Origin: a virus
Strand: one strand, 5' to 3'
DNA: 27,547 nt
IMG/VR virus record: IMGVR_UViG_3300008120_000935
Location: 1-27,547 of that record
Shown here: positions 1 to 6,708 of the stretch, one piece after another
Layout: every line of letters begins with the position of its first letter
Numbering within the stretch: the stretch's first letter is position 1
Translations under genes and position numbers: made by a program
The notes under the pieces: model-generated
What the model was told of the DNA's origin: nothing
What the model saw: only the letters and a program-made list of their open reading frames with translations
The model's database searches: none

Positions 1-336
1 TCTGAGCTGGTGCGGAAAGCACAAGTTGAGCGAGGTCGGAGCGTAGTTGCAAACCTGCACTCAAACGCCGACGCTGCCTTAATTAAGTGGGCGGAGCAGA
101 CAGAAAGACTGGTAAGGATTGACCGCAAAACCGAATGGGGCAACCCGTTTGAGATGGGCCCAGACGGTGATAGAGACACCGTTTGTGACTCATACGAGAT
201 TTATTTTGGTCGCAAATTCAGCCTTCACAACCGCGTTAGCGACCTGCGTGGAAAGGTTCTGGTTTGTTGGTGTTACCCACACCGGTGCCACGGCGACTAC
301 TTAGTCGAAAAGATTGAGGGCGCCAATGCCGATTAA
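1..336 (+). CDS. DUF4326-domain protein, C-terminal part (gene runs off the left edge)
   Basis: The frame is open from the first base, so the gene probably begins upstream; an internal GTG at 10 is the first possible start inside the window. The last ~75 residues carry the DUF4326 signature: RIDRKTEWGNPF, then DRDTVCDSYEIYF, then LRGKVLVCWCYPHRCHGDYL, a Cys/His-rich end (CWCYP..CHGD). The function of DUF4326 is unknown. The upstream stretch (QVERGRSVVANLHSNADAAL followed by IKWAEQ) looks, from memory, like the linker found where DUF4326 follows a ParB-like nuclease domain, so this may be the tail of a ParB/DUF4326 fusion; that is inference. Base composition here is less GC-rich than in genes after about 1,020. 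The next gene starts 11 nt before its stop, suggesting co-translation. Confidence 0.7.
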   Translation, partial: SELVRKAQVERGRSVVANLHSNADAALIKWAEQTERLVRIDRKTEWGNPFEMGPDGDRDTVCDSYEIYFGRKFSLHNRVSDLRGKVLVCWCYPHRCHGDYLVEKIEGANAD

Positions 337-1021
337 GAATCTGGTGGTACTGGCTCAGGCTCGCGTCATTGCAGGAACGCGGGCGCTGCCGCACATTTGC
401 ACTCTATCCCTGGATCGTGAGAAACAAGAACTGATTAGAGTGTGCTTCCCCTTCTCCAACCGGCAGGTGATGCCGGCTCGGCGCTGGTCCGAGGTCAATG
501 TACTGGCGTACAAAGCAGACGCCGACAAGCGGAGAGAGTCGTACTTTACGGATCACCTGCCTGAGACTGTCACGCAGACAATCAGTGTGGCAGAAAAGCG
601 GGAAGTACACAAGATGCTCTTAGGTCTCGCTATGCCCGAGCGCGAGGCTATGGAACAATCCCGCAGCATCGTCGTCAACAGCGTATCGAACTTAAAGATG
701 CACTTTTACGCACTAGATGAGAAGAACTCGCACCACAAAAGCGTGATGCACAGTATGCATCGGCTGTACTACCCAGATAGACGGATACTGATTTCCGGCG
801 CCCATCGGGAAGACGGTAAGACGTTTCGCAGAGCCCTACTTGACTGGGGCTTTGCTGAGTACCTGCGTAAGAACGCACATGACCCAGATCGGTACGAAAA
901 ACTGAAGGGGACGCTTACTTCCTACAAAAATCCATATCTTATATCGGGTACTCATCATCGACACACTAAAAGTTACATGGCAGTGGCTGTGCTCTCTGCT
1001 CCGTTTCCCCAAGCGGCATGA
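326..1021 (+). CDS. hypothetical protein, 231 aa, unrecognised family
   Basis: I chose the ATG at 326 (MPIKNLVVLAQARVIAGTR), overlapping the DUF4326 gene by 11 nt; a TTG at 314 would add only four residues. The N-terminal ~85 residues (RTYP-like 'TLSLDREKQELIRVCFPF', then 'ARRWSEVNVLAYK') weakly recall a family of uncharacterised bacterial/phage proteins with an N-terminal beta-rich domain, but I cannot name it securely. No catalytic motif, signal peptide or membrane segment is visible. The C-terminal part is basic and His-rich (KNSHHKSVMHSMH; GTHHRHTKSY), which might suit nucleic-acid binding. Codon use is mixed in the third position, unlike the strongly G/C-ending codons of the following genes, so this gene and its left neighbour could be a recent acquisition. 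It ends with an ATGA overlap into the next gene. Confidence 0.6.
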   Translation: MPIKNLVVLAQARVIAGTRALPHICTLSLDREKQELIRVCFPFSNRQVMPARRWSEVNVLAYKADADKRRESYFTDHLPETVTQTISVAEKREVHKMLLGLAMPEREAMEQSRSIVVNSVSNLKMHFYALDEKNSHHKSVMHSMHRLYYPDRRILISGAHREDGKTFRRALLDWGFAEYLRKNAHDPDRYEKLKGTLTSYKNPYLISGTHHRHTKSYMAVAVLSAPFPQAA

Positions 1022-1338
1022 CCCTCCCCCACCACGAATACTTCCTGCGCTTCCACCAGCAGAACCCGATGGTGTACGACCAGCTGGAGCGGCTGGCGTT
1101 CAAGCTGAAGGTGAAGGGTGTGGAGCGCTGGGGCATCAAGGCCCTGTGGGAGGTGCTCCGCTACGAGCTGGCGATCGCCACCAACTCCCAGATGGGCGAG
1201 TTCAAGCTCAACAACAACCTGACCGCCAGCTACGCCCGCCTCCTGATGGAGCGCAACCCCGAGGACCTGGCGGGCTTTTTCGAGACCCGTGAGCGCCGCC
1301 GCGGCCAGGGGGTTGACAGCCCTGACCTTCCTGAGTAA
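1018..1338 (+). CDS. small phage protein, conserved 'INNN...YAR' type
   Basis: 106 aa, starting at an ATG that overlaps the previous stop (ATGA). The sequence NPMVYDQLERLAFKLKVKG, then ELAIATN, FKLNNNLTASYARLLMERNP and GFFETRERRR matches, from memory, a widespread uncharacterised family of ~100-aa phage proteins with the pattern W..IR(Y/W)E....(T)....K(L/I)NNN..A.YAR.....P...GFF..R. Its role is unknown; members usually sit among replication or recombination genes, and here it lies 0.5 kb before the DNA polymerase. It is predicted to be soluble and mostly helical. GC content rises sharply at this gene compared with the two upstream genes. The same reading frame stays open after its TAA stop all the way into the next small gene (see the entry at 1462). 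Confidence 0.75.
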   Translation: MTLPHHEYFLRFHQQNPMVYDQLERLAFKLKVKGVERWGIKALWEVLRYELAIATNSQMGEFKLNNNLTASYARLLMERNPEDLAGFFETRERRRGQGVDSPDLPE

Positions 1339-1461
1339 CTTATCCAAGTAACCCACTCACGGGTTGCCGTTCCCCTTCCCTTCCATGCAGACCTCTTCCC
1401 GACTTCCCTTCCTCCAGTTTCCGTTGCCCGTGCCCTGGCTGAAGGCCGGGACTACGGCGTG

Positions 1462-1635
1462 ATGGAGAAGCTGGTGCGCGTTGCCAGCCGCTTCATCCAT
1501 GCCATTGACCGTGAGCAGACCGCCCGTCAGCGGGACCGCTCCTTCCTGGAACTGCACCAGCAGCTCAGTGCCGTCACGGCAGAACGCAACATCCTGCGCG
1601 ACCAACTCGACCGCCTCATGGAGACCAACGCATGA
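1462..1635 (+). CDS. small hypothetical helical protein, 57 aa or longer at its N-terminus
   Basis: From the ATG at 1462 the product is MEKLVRVASRFIHAIDREQT... ending ...RDQLDRLMETNA, 57 residues, Gln/Arg/Leu-rich and likely a single coiled-coil helix pair. A GTG directly precedes the ATG. The frame is open back to the previous gene's TAA at 1336-1338, and that upstream translation (VAVPLPFHADLFPTSLPPVS, then VARALAEGRDYG) looks protein-like, so the true start may lie further upstream at a non-standard codon. The gene ends with an ATGA overlap into the next gene, which supports its reality, and GGAG in its last codons may serve as the ribosome site of that gene. Function unknown. Confidence 0.55.
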   Translation: MEKLVRVASRFIHAIDREQTARQRDRSFLELHQQLSAVTAERNILRDQLDRLMETNA

Positions 1636-1859
1636 CCAGCACCAAACTCCACCAGCGCATGGACCTGCACGCCGCAGCCATGGTCTGGTACAGCCGCAAC
1701 GAAGACATCGTCCGCATCCTCACCCAAGGGATGCCGCACGTCTCACCGTCCGATGTGGCGGTGATCATCTCCGGTTGCCGGCTCTATGCCACCTGCAATG
1801 ACGAGCTGTTTGACCAGCTCGCCGCCGATGCCCGCAAGAAAGACGAGGTGCCCGCATGA
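1632..1859 (+). CDS. hypothetical protein, 75 aa
   Basis: ATG start overlaps the stop of the preceding small gene (ATGA), with GGAG nine bases upstream; its own stop again overlaps the polymerase start (ATGA at 1856). The product (MTSTKLHQRMDLHAAAMVWY to ...RKKDEVPA) is a small soluble alpha-helical protein with no recognisable motif; it contains two Cys (CRLYATC) that do not form an obvious metal site. Tight coupling on both sides suggests it is made together with the DNA polymerase, so a replication accessory role is possible but is only inference from position. Confidence 0.6.
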   Translation: MTSTKLHQRMDLHAAAMVWYSRNEDIVRILTQGMPHVSPSDVAVIISGCRLYATCNDELFDQLAADARKKDEVPA

Positions 1860-3664
1860 GCATCGCCGCAGACATTCAGGCGCTGGGGCCGATCACCTGC
1901 CTGGACTTGGAGACGGCCATGGCGCCGCTCTCCTTCCAGGGGCGCGATCACGTTCGCCTGCTTCAGCTGCTCTCCGATGCGGGGGAGTGCTGGTACGACC
2001 TCCAGACCTTCACGCCCTCCGACTGGGAGGAGCTGAAGAGCGCGCTGGAGCGCCCCGGTGTGACGTGGGTTGGGCAGAACGCGGCTTATGACTTCAGATG
2101 CCTGCTGGGCTGTGGCATCACCCTGGCGGGGCGGCTGGAGGACACCATGGTGCAGTCGGCCCTGCTCAACAACGGGCTGCCCAACGTCTCCAATTCGCTG
2201 GAAGCCATTGCCAAGCGGGTGCTGGGGCAGGTGATCGACAAGTCCCTGCAGAAGCAGGACTGGATGAACGCCACCCTCAACGATGCAGATCTTGCATACG
2301 CCATGGGGGATGTGCGGCTCACCTGGGCGGCGTGGCAAGAGCAGCGGGCCCAGATCAAGACCGCTGGACTCCAGAAGGTGTACGACCTGGAGTGCGCTCT
2401 CATCCCGGCGGTGGTTGAGATGGAGCACAGCGGGATGCTCCTCGACCAGACCCAGGCCGCCGCGGCCATTGCCCAGCTGGAAGGTGAGATCGAGGTCAGC
2501 CGTGGGGAGTTCCTGGAGCTGCTGGATTCCCAACTGCGGGAACTTCACGGCGAGGGGCTACCACGGGAACCCGATGGCACCTACAACCTTCGTGCGAAAC
2601 AGGCGCTCAAGCGTGATGGTGGTGCTCCCGCTGGCTTCAACATCAACGCGCCAGCTCAGGTGCTCACCAAGCTGAACCTGCTGGGCATCGACCCCCGCGA
2701 CCCCAAGACGGGCAAGCCCACCACCGACAAGAAGGTGATGCGCCCGCTGGCGGACAACCCCGTGGTGTATTCCCTGCTGGGCTACAAGCGGGCGGAGAAG
2801 CGCCGCTCCATGATCCAGAGCTGGCTCGACAAGAACGTGGAAGCCGATGGGCGCATCCACGCCCGCTTTGCCCCGCTCTCCACTGGCACTGGCAGGTTCA
2901 GCTGCTCCAGCCCGAACTGCCAGCAAATACCTCGGGAGTCCTACATCCGCGACTGCTTTATCGCAGGAGAGGGTAATGAGCTGGTGGTGATGGATGTCAA
3001 CGCCATGGAGCTGAGGGTGGCGTGCAGTGCTCCCATTGCCGATGAGAAGCAGATGCAGGCTGCCTTCCGTGATGGTGCGGACCCTCACCTGCGCACCGCC
3101 AGCTTGATGTTTGGCATCGCAGAGGAAGACGTGGATAAGACCATGAGACAGCAGGCCAAAGGCACCAATTTCGGTGCCGTCTACGGCAGTGGTGCTGGTG
3201 GGCTAAAGGACTACTTCGCTGGTCTCGGCATTGCCCTCACCTTCGATGAGGCCAGTGAGTTCCTCCGTCGCTGGAAGGCGGCGTATCCAGGCTTTGCCAA
3301 CTGGCACCAGTGGTGTGCTCGCCAAGCCGACAAGGGTGAGGTACGCATGGTCGATGGGCGCCGCCGCTGGTTGATGGGTGAGATGGCACGCCCCACCGTC
3401 TACGCCAACAACCAGACCCAGGGCACCAGCGCCAGCATCGTCAAGCTGACGATGGTGAACGTCCACCGCCGCCTGCCTGTTGGTGCTCGTCTGATTGCCC
3501 AGATCCACGACGAACTGATCGTCGAGGCACCCGAAGGCACAGGTGAGGAGATCCTGGACGCCATGAAGAAGGAGCTGTACCTGGCGGGTCAGCAGCTCCT
3601 TGGCGATTCCGTCGAGATGGTGGGCAGCGGCTCCGTCGCCAAGAGTTGGGGTAGCGCAAAGTAA
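1856..3664 (+). CDS. DNA polymerase I (family A) with 3'-5' exonuclease
   Basis: 602 aa replicative polymerase of the phage family A type, lacking the 5' nuclease domain. Proofreading exonuclease, residues ~10-165: Exo I CLDLET (D17, E19), Exo II QNAAYD (N75, D79), Exo III YAMGD (Y148, D152). Polymerase, residues ~175-600: a TGTGRFS template-binding motif near 345; motif A VVMDVNAMELR with catalytic D380 and E385; motif B RQQAKGTNFGAVYG (R431, K435, F439, Y443); motif C QIHDELIVE (H551, D552, E553). All catalytic residues are present. By motif alignment F439 equals Phe762 of E. coli Pol I, the residue class that helps discriminate against dideoxynucleotides. Motif A has NAME where SQIE is usual, keeping the essential Glu. 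It would copy the phage genome with helicase/primase genes that lie outside this window. Coupled to its neighbours by ATGA (start) and TAATG (stop). Confidence 0.96.
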   Translation: MSIAADIQALGPITCLDLETAMAPLSFQGRDHVRLLQLLSDAGECWYDLQTFTPSDWEELKSALERPGVTWVGQNAAYDFRCLLGCGITLAGRLEDTMVQSALLNNGLPNVSNSLEAIAKRVLGQVIDKSLQKQDWMNATLNDADLAYAMGDVRLTWAAWQEQRAQIKTAGLQKVYDLECALIPAVVEMEHSGMLLDQTQAAAAIAQLEGEIEVSRGEFLELLDSQLRELHGEGLPREPDGTYNLRAKQALKRDGGAPAGFNINAPAQVLTKLNLLGIDPRDPKTGKPTTDKKVMRPLADNPVVYSLLGYKRAEKRRSMIQSWLDKNVEADGRIHARFAPLSTGTGRFSCSSPNCQQIPRESYIRDCFIAGEGNELVVMDVNAMELRVACSAPIADEKQMQAAFRDGADPHLRTASLMFGIAEEDVDKTMRQQAKGTNFGAVYGSGAGGLKDYFAGLGIALTFDEASEFLRRWKAAYPGFANWHQWCARQADKGEVRMVDGRRRWLMGEMARPTVYANNQTQGTSASIVKLTMVNVHRRLPVGARLIAQIHDELIVEAPEGTGEEILDAMKKELYLAGQQLLGDSVEMVGSGSVAKSWGSAK

Positions 3665-4149
3665 TGCCGCGCCTTTCTGACAAGTTGACGGTGCGGCAGG
3701 CCAGCTACCGGCTGTGCCTCACAGCGGGGTGCCGGACGCGGGTGCATGGCAATCGCCTGCATTGCGCACGCTGCTACCGCAACACCCCCGAGGGGGCGCA
3801 GGAAGCCAACCAAGACACCCGCCGCCGCTATTGGGAGCACCAGGAAGCCAAGCGGCAAGCGGCAGGGAAGCCGCTCCCAGCCTTCCATTGCCAGCGCTGC
3901 GTGCAGTGGGAAAACCGCTGTCTGCTGGGGTTCCCTGAAGGCGTCGGTACGTTTGCTGAGGATTGCGCTGCCTTTCTGCCCGCCATGACCACCGACAACC
4001 CGCTTCACCCGATCCAGCAGCAGGAGGTGCAGGACCGCCTGGACCGCGCCTACCTCGCTGCTGGGCGCCAAAATTCCACCCACCCTCTCCATGCTCGCTA
4101 CACCAATGTCTTCGGAGAACTTGCCGCCAAAGGAATCGAACTCGACTGA
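3664..4149 (+). CDS. double Cys4 (putative zinc-binding) protein, 161 aa
   Basis: Begins in a TAATG overlap with the polymerase stop. Two candidate zinc clusters are visible: C18-x4-C23...C34-x2-C37 near the N-terminus, and C76-x2-C79-x6-C86...C101 in the middle (CQRCVQWENRCLLGFPEG, then AEDCAAF). The second pattern, with the LGFPE spacer and final AEDC, resembles small Cys4 proteins common in picocyanobacteria and their phages (from memory; no named function). Between the clusters is a basic helical segment (RRRYWEHQEAKRQAAGK). A nucleic-acid-binding or polymerase-accessory role would suit its position directly behind the polymerase, but this is inference. Its last 59 nt overlap the next gene if the latter starts at 4091. 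Confidence 0.65.
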   Translation: MPRLSDKLTVRQASYRLCLTAGCRTRVHGNRLHCARCYRNTPEGAQEANQDTRRRYWEHQEAKRQAAGKPLPAFHCQRCVQWENRCLLGFPEGVGTFAEDCAAFLPAMTTDNPLHPIQQQEVQDRLDRAYLAAGRQNSTHPLHARYTNVFGELAAKGIELD

Positions 4150-4381
4150 GAAGACTTATGTCGTGATTCATGACCCCGTTAACCACCCGTCTCATTACAC
4201 CCGTGGAGCCGTGGAATGTATCGAAGCAATTAAGTCTGCGCTGGGCGACGATGGCTTCATTGACTACTGCTCAGGGAACGCCATCAAGTACCTGTTTCGC
4301 TGGCGGCACAAGAATGGGCTGGAGGACCTCAAGAAGGCGCAGTTCTACCTGAGCGAGGTCATCAAGATGCACGGCGCGTAG
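4091..4381 (+). CDS. DUF3310 (SaV-like) nucleotide-kinase-annotated phage protein
   Basis: The DUF3310 signature is clear: DPVNHPSHYTRGAVECIEAI at residues 28-47, then a helix with NAIKYLFRWRHKNGLEDLKK (63-82) and AQFYL. DUF3310 proteins are widespread in tailed phages and often labelled 'protein of unknown function' or SaV-like; their biochemical role is not settled. The start is uncertain: ATG 4091 and ATG 4106 both lie inside the preceding gene, while GTG 4163 (VIHDPVNHP) would begin 13 nt after its stop with GAGAAG upstream. The conserved domain begins at residue 28, so any of the three leaves it intact. Confidence 0.8.
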   Translation: MLATPMSSENLPPKESNSTEKTYVVIHDPVNHPSHYTRGAVECIEAIKSALGDDGFIDYCSGNAIKYLFRWRHKNGLEDLKKAQFYLSEVIKMHGA

Positions 4382-4406
4382 ACTGCCACTACTTACCTCA
4401 GTAACA

Positions 4407-4616
4407 GTGGATGATGCGGCTCACCTAAGGCAGCAGGCGATGGCCAAGCTGCGGAGTGCGGTGAGCTTTGCCACCGCCGGTGAGCTGCATCGCGCTGCCC
4501 AGTTCCTCGACTTCGCCAGGGAGGTGCGCTCGGGTAAGCGGCGGATGCGCTCCAGCGCCAAAGGTGACGCCCGCAAGCGGGCCCGTGAGCGCTACGGCTA
4601 CTACGCCGAAGACTGA
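4407..4616 (+). CDS. hypothetical basic protein, 69 aa
   Basis: GTG start at 4407 (VDDAAHLRQQAMAKLRSAVS); an internal ATG at 4440 is a possible alternative. The product is helical and strongly basic toward the C-terminus (REVRSGKRRMRSSAKGDARK, then RARERYGYY), which would fit nucleic-acid binding. The first 40 residues (LRQQAMAKLRSAVSFATAGE, LHRAAQFLDFAREV) read like an antiparallel helical hairpin. It is the first gene here without a stop/start overlap to its neighbour: 25 nt separate it from the DUF3310 gene and 86 nt follow before the next gene. No family recognised. Confidence 0.5.
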   Translation: MDDAAHLRQQAMAKLRSAVSFATAGELHRAAQFLDFAREVRSGKRRMRSSAKGDARKRARERYGYYAED

Positions 4617-4702
4617 GACGCATCGGACGCAGCCAGTCTGCCCCCACCTGCGACATAGGTACCTATCTACAGGTAAGCTGGTGGGGTTGTAGCTGCTTCA
4701 CT

Positions 4703-4966
4703 GTGATTGTTGACGCCAAGGGGATCACACGGCGGGTGAGCTGTCCCTGCCCCAAGTGCCGCGAGCAGATGACCAAGGTGCTCCACACCGGCGGGGGAGA
4801 TGGTGGCGAGATCATCCGCCAGCGACTCTGCCCCACCTGCAACCACCGCTGGTTCACCGCCCAAGAACCCGAATACATCATTCCGCCCGACACCGTGGGC
4901 TGGGACGCCTTGAAAAAGCCGATGCGCCGTAACCAGACTGAATCGCTCGTAGGTGCCTACCGATGA
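4703..4966 (+). CDS. NrdR-like zinc-ribbon protein without ATP-cone
   Basis: 87 aa. Four Cys form a zinc ribbon: C16-x2-C19 (CPKCREQMTKVLHTG) and C43-x2-C46 (EIIRQRLCPTCNHRWFTAQE). The arrangement 'C..C...KV..T.....IR(R/Q)R..C..C..R(F/W)(F/T)T.E' closely follows the N-terminal DNA-binding ribbon of the ribonucleotide reductase repressor NrdR, but the ATP-cone domain that senses nucleotides is absent; only ~30 further residues follow. It could be a small phage DNA-binding regulator or a zinc-ribbon of unrelated use. The GTG at 4703 is the plausible start, since earlier codons give no ATG and the upstream 86 nt are otherwise empty; no strong ribosome site is visible. It ends in an ATGA overlap with the endolysin gene. 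Confidence 0.65.
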   Translation: MIVDAKGITRRVSCPCPKCREQMTKVLHTGGGDGGEIIRQRLCPTCNHRWFTAQEPEYIIPPDTVGWDALKKPMRRNQTESLVGAYR

Positions 4967-5685
4967 CCATTTCCGACCTGACCTTTACGCCTGAGCGCTG
5001 GGCGGCATTCTGGCGAGCGTTCAAGGCTGAGCCCCAGCAGCTCGCTGGCATCGAGGAGCTGCGCCAGCACATCGCCCAGTCCGACCCTGCCCTGCTCACC
5101 GAGGCAGCGTCATGGGTCCAGAACTTCAGGAAGACGCCACCCAAGCCGGCTGGTCCCATCACCCCTGAGTTGATGCACCGCCTGACGGCTTACCCCGCCA
5201 GCAGCTTCAACGAGGCGTTCTGCACCAGCTTCAACAACATGCTGGCCGCCACTGGCTTCGACCAGCACCCGCAGGCGATGCAGATGCTGATGGCAAACCT
5301 GATGACTGAATCAGGCAACTTCATTTGGATGAAGGAGATCGCTTCAGGCGACGCCTACGAGGGCCGCCATGACCTGGGCAACACCCAGCTGGGCGATGGC
5401 CGGCGCTTCAAAGGCTGCGGCCCCCTGCAGGTGACAGGCCGCGTTCACTTCCAGCAGTTCCATGACTGGCTGAAGGCCAACAAGGGGATCGACGACCCGC
5501 GCATCCTCAGCGAGGGCACGGCCTATGTGGCGGACGCCTACCCGTTCTGGATCCAGGGCAACCGCCTGCTGGATGTCTGCCTGAACGATGGCTTCGATGC
5601 CTGCTGCCGGCGGATCAATGGCGGCACCAATGGCTGGCAGTCACGCCACGCCAACTACCAGCACTGCCAGCAGGTGATGGGATGA
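4963..5685 (+). CDS. endolysin, glycoside hydrolase family 19 (chitinase-like)
   Basis: 240 aa, no signal peptide. Residues ~66-240 form a GH19 lysozyme/chitinase-like fold: LMANLMTESGNF (E116 is the expected catalytic acid), DAYEGRHDLGNTQLGDGRRF followed by KGCGPLQVTGRVHF (E133 in YEGR is the likely second acidic residue; the GDG..F.G.G..Q.TGR run is the family hallmark), DDPRILS, and RRINGGTNGWQSR near the C-terminus. Phage GH19 enzymes cleave the glycan strands of peptidoglycan to release virions. The usual GRG is GCG here. The N-terminal ~60 residues (WAAFWRAFKAEPQQLAGIEE) are a small helical domain of unknown use, possibly wall-binding or specific to this group. Coupled by ATGA overlaps on both sides. 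The identification is firm; the exact role (lysis rather than entry) is inferred from the free-standing gene. Confidence 0.9.
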   Translation: MTISDLTFTPERWAAFWRAFKAEPQQLAGIEELRQHIAQSDPALLTEAASWVQNFRKTPPKPAGPITPELMHRLTAYPASSFNEAFCTSFNNMLAATGFDQHPQAMQMLMANLMTESGNFIWMKEIASGDAYEGRHDLGNTQLGDGRRFKGCGPLQVTGRVHFQQFHDWLKANKGIDDPRILSEGTAYVADAYPFWIQGNRLLDVCLNDGFDACCRRINGGTNGWQSRHANYQHCQQVMG

Positions 5686-5876
5686 GCCGCGAAACCTACG
5701 CCCTGCGCTGGCTCACGGCTGCTGGTGAGATCACCGGCGTTGAAGTGACCCCGCAGCAGGAGGACCGCTGGACCAAGACCCAGGCCGTGGAGATGGGGCG
5801 CGTGATTCTTGGCGGTCTTGCCGAGCAGGACCGTGAGCTGGCCTTGCGGTCGTTCACCGTGGAGCGGATTGCCTGA
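5682..5876 (+). CDS. hypothetical protein, 64 aa
   Basis: Starts in an ATGA overlap with the endolysin stop and ends in a TGATG overlap with the lipase-like gene. The product (MSRETYALRWLTAAGEITGV to ...LALRSFTVERIA) has a short beta-hairpin-like start and a helical end, with no Cys, no membrane segment and no recognised motif. Its position between endolysin and lipase makes it part of the same translational unit; nothing in the sequence shows what it does. Confidence 0.6.
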   Translation: MSRETYALRWLTAAGEITGVEVTPQQEDRWTKTQAVEMGRVILGGLAEQDRELALRSFTVERIA

Positions 5877-6460
5877 TGGCCTTCACCACGCACAACCTGA
5901 TGCGGGCCGCCGAGCTGGCCCGCAGGGTCTATGACCTGCGGCCTGACTGGCTGGTGAAGCGCGACGGGGCGCAGGTGTATCTGGCCATCGAGGGCTCCGA
6001 TGAGCTGGTGGACTGGCGGCGCAACTTCGAGTTCGTCTACACCGCAGGCGACACCCACGCGGGGTTTGCGAATTACGCAACTTTGCTGATGGCGCAAATG
6101 TTGGCAGAAGGCGTGTCCTTCAGGCGTGATGACCACCTGATCATCAGCGGCCACAGCCTCGGTGGTGCCGTCGCCACGATCATCGCCGCCCACCTGCAGG
6201 ACCACCTGCCCTGCATTGATCTGGTGACGTTCGGCAGCCCCCGGCCTGGTGGCCGGCGGTTCCGCGAACGGTTGCGGGTGCCCCATCACCGCTATGTGCA
6301 TGGGGATGATCTGGTGCCGCACCTGCCCAGTCCGCTTATGGGGTTCCGCCACACCGCCCCGCCACAGCTGCTGCCGATTGAGGATGACTCGCCGTTGCGT
6401 GGGGTGGCTGACCACGCCATGGACGGATACCTACACGCTCTGGAGCAGTCCCTTGCCTGA
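5876..6460 (+). CDS. class 3 lipase-like alpha/beta hydrolase
   Basis: 194 aa. The alpha/beta-hydrolase nucleophile elbow is HLIISGHSLGGAVAT, S94 in GHSLG. Other class 3 lipase hallmarks are in order: AIEGSDELVDWRRNF (oxyanion/lid region, like 'FRGT....DW..(N/D)'), THAGFANYA, VTFGSPRPGG, YVHGDDLVPHLP with D145 as the expected catalytic Asp, and ADHAMDGYL with H180 as the expected His. All three triad residues are therefore present. No signal peptide is visible. Known class 3 enzymes hydrolyse acylglycerols or related esters; the substrate here is unknown. Placed two genes after the endolysin, it might act on host membrane or outer-membrane lipid during lysis, but this is inference. Starts at ATG 5876 in a TGATG overlap and ends in an 8-nt overlap with a small coiled-coil gene. 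Confidence 0.85.
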   Translation: MAFTTHNLMRAAELARRVYDLRPDWLVKRDGAQVYLAIEGSDELVDWRRNFEFVYTAGDTHAGFANYATLLMAQMLAEGVSFRRDDHLIISGHSLGGAVATIIAAHLQDHLPCIDLVTFGSPRPGGRRFRERLRVPHHRYVHGDDLVPHLPSPLMGFRHTAPPQLLPIEDDSPLRGVADHAMDGYLHALEQSLA

Positions 6461-6620
6461 ACTCATTGCCGACCTTGAGCTGCGCGTGCAGCAGCTGGAA
6501 GCCATGCGCGAAACCGAGAAGGCTGCGCTGCTTGATGTCTTTCGCCAGATCGAAGAGCTGAAGCGCCGCCTCGACTTCCACTACAGAAAAATCAACCGAC
6601 TGGAGGAAGCCGATGCCTGA
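6453..6620 (+). CDS. coiled-coil micropeptide, 55 aa
   Basis: A TTG at 6453 lies inside the end of the lipase gene (TTGCCTGA, 8-nt overlap) with GGAG about 8 nt upstream. The product, starting (M)PELIADLELRVQQLEAMRE, is one continuous heptad-repeat helix (LELRVQQLE, IEELKRRL, KINRLEEA), rich in Glu/Arg/Leu, without Cys or membrane segment. Coiled-coil micropeptides are frequent in phage lysis regions, including spanin components, but this one has no membrane anchor or lipobox, so I do not call it a spanin. Its stop overlaps the next start in the same 8-nt way. The same frame is open further upstream inside the lipase gene, but that part has no coding character of its own. Confidence 0.55.
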   Translation: MPELIADLELRVQQLEAMRETEKAALLDVFRQIEELKRRLDFHYRKINRLEEADA

Positions 6621-6708
6621 ACTCATTTCCCTGGTGACGTTCGTGCTGGTGATGACCGCGTTGATTTTGACTGTTGTGCTGTTCGATGAGCTGAGGCCCC
6701 ATGACTGA
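6613..6708 (+). CDS. 31-aa single-span membrane micropeptide
   Basis: ATG at 6613 overlaps the previous stop by 8 nt (ATGCCTGA), and GGAGG stands about 8 nt upstream (TGGAGGAAGCCG). The peptide is MPELIS followed by a continuous hydrophobic stretch LVTFVLVMTALILTVVLF (residues ~7-24) and a short acidic tail DELRPHD. This is long enough for one transmembrane helix. It follows endolysin, lipase and coiled-coil genes, so a small holin-like or lysis-timing peptide is conceivable, although known holins are longer; the call is inference. Its stop overlaps the next gene's start by 8 nt (ATGACTGA). Confidence 0.5.
   Translation: MPELISLVTFVLVMTALILTVVLFDELRPHD

Noticed and set aside
3211-3396. Minus-strand frames within the DNA polymerase gene
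   Set aside because: Shadows of a fully conserved polymerase reading frame.
4617-4702. Possible regulatory region in the 86-nt gap before the zinc-ribbon gene
   Set aside because: I see a short GGTACCTATCTACAGGTA-like stretch but no convincing promoter, hairpin or operator.
6249-6452. Upstream extension of the coiled-coil micropeptide frame inside the lipase gene
   Set aside because: The extension is rich in Arg/Cys/Trp and is an out-of-frame shadow of the lipase; the TTG at 6453 with its own ribosome site is the sensible start.
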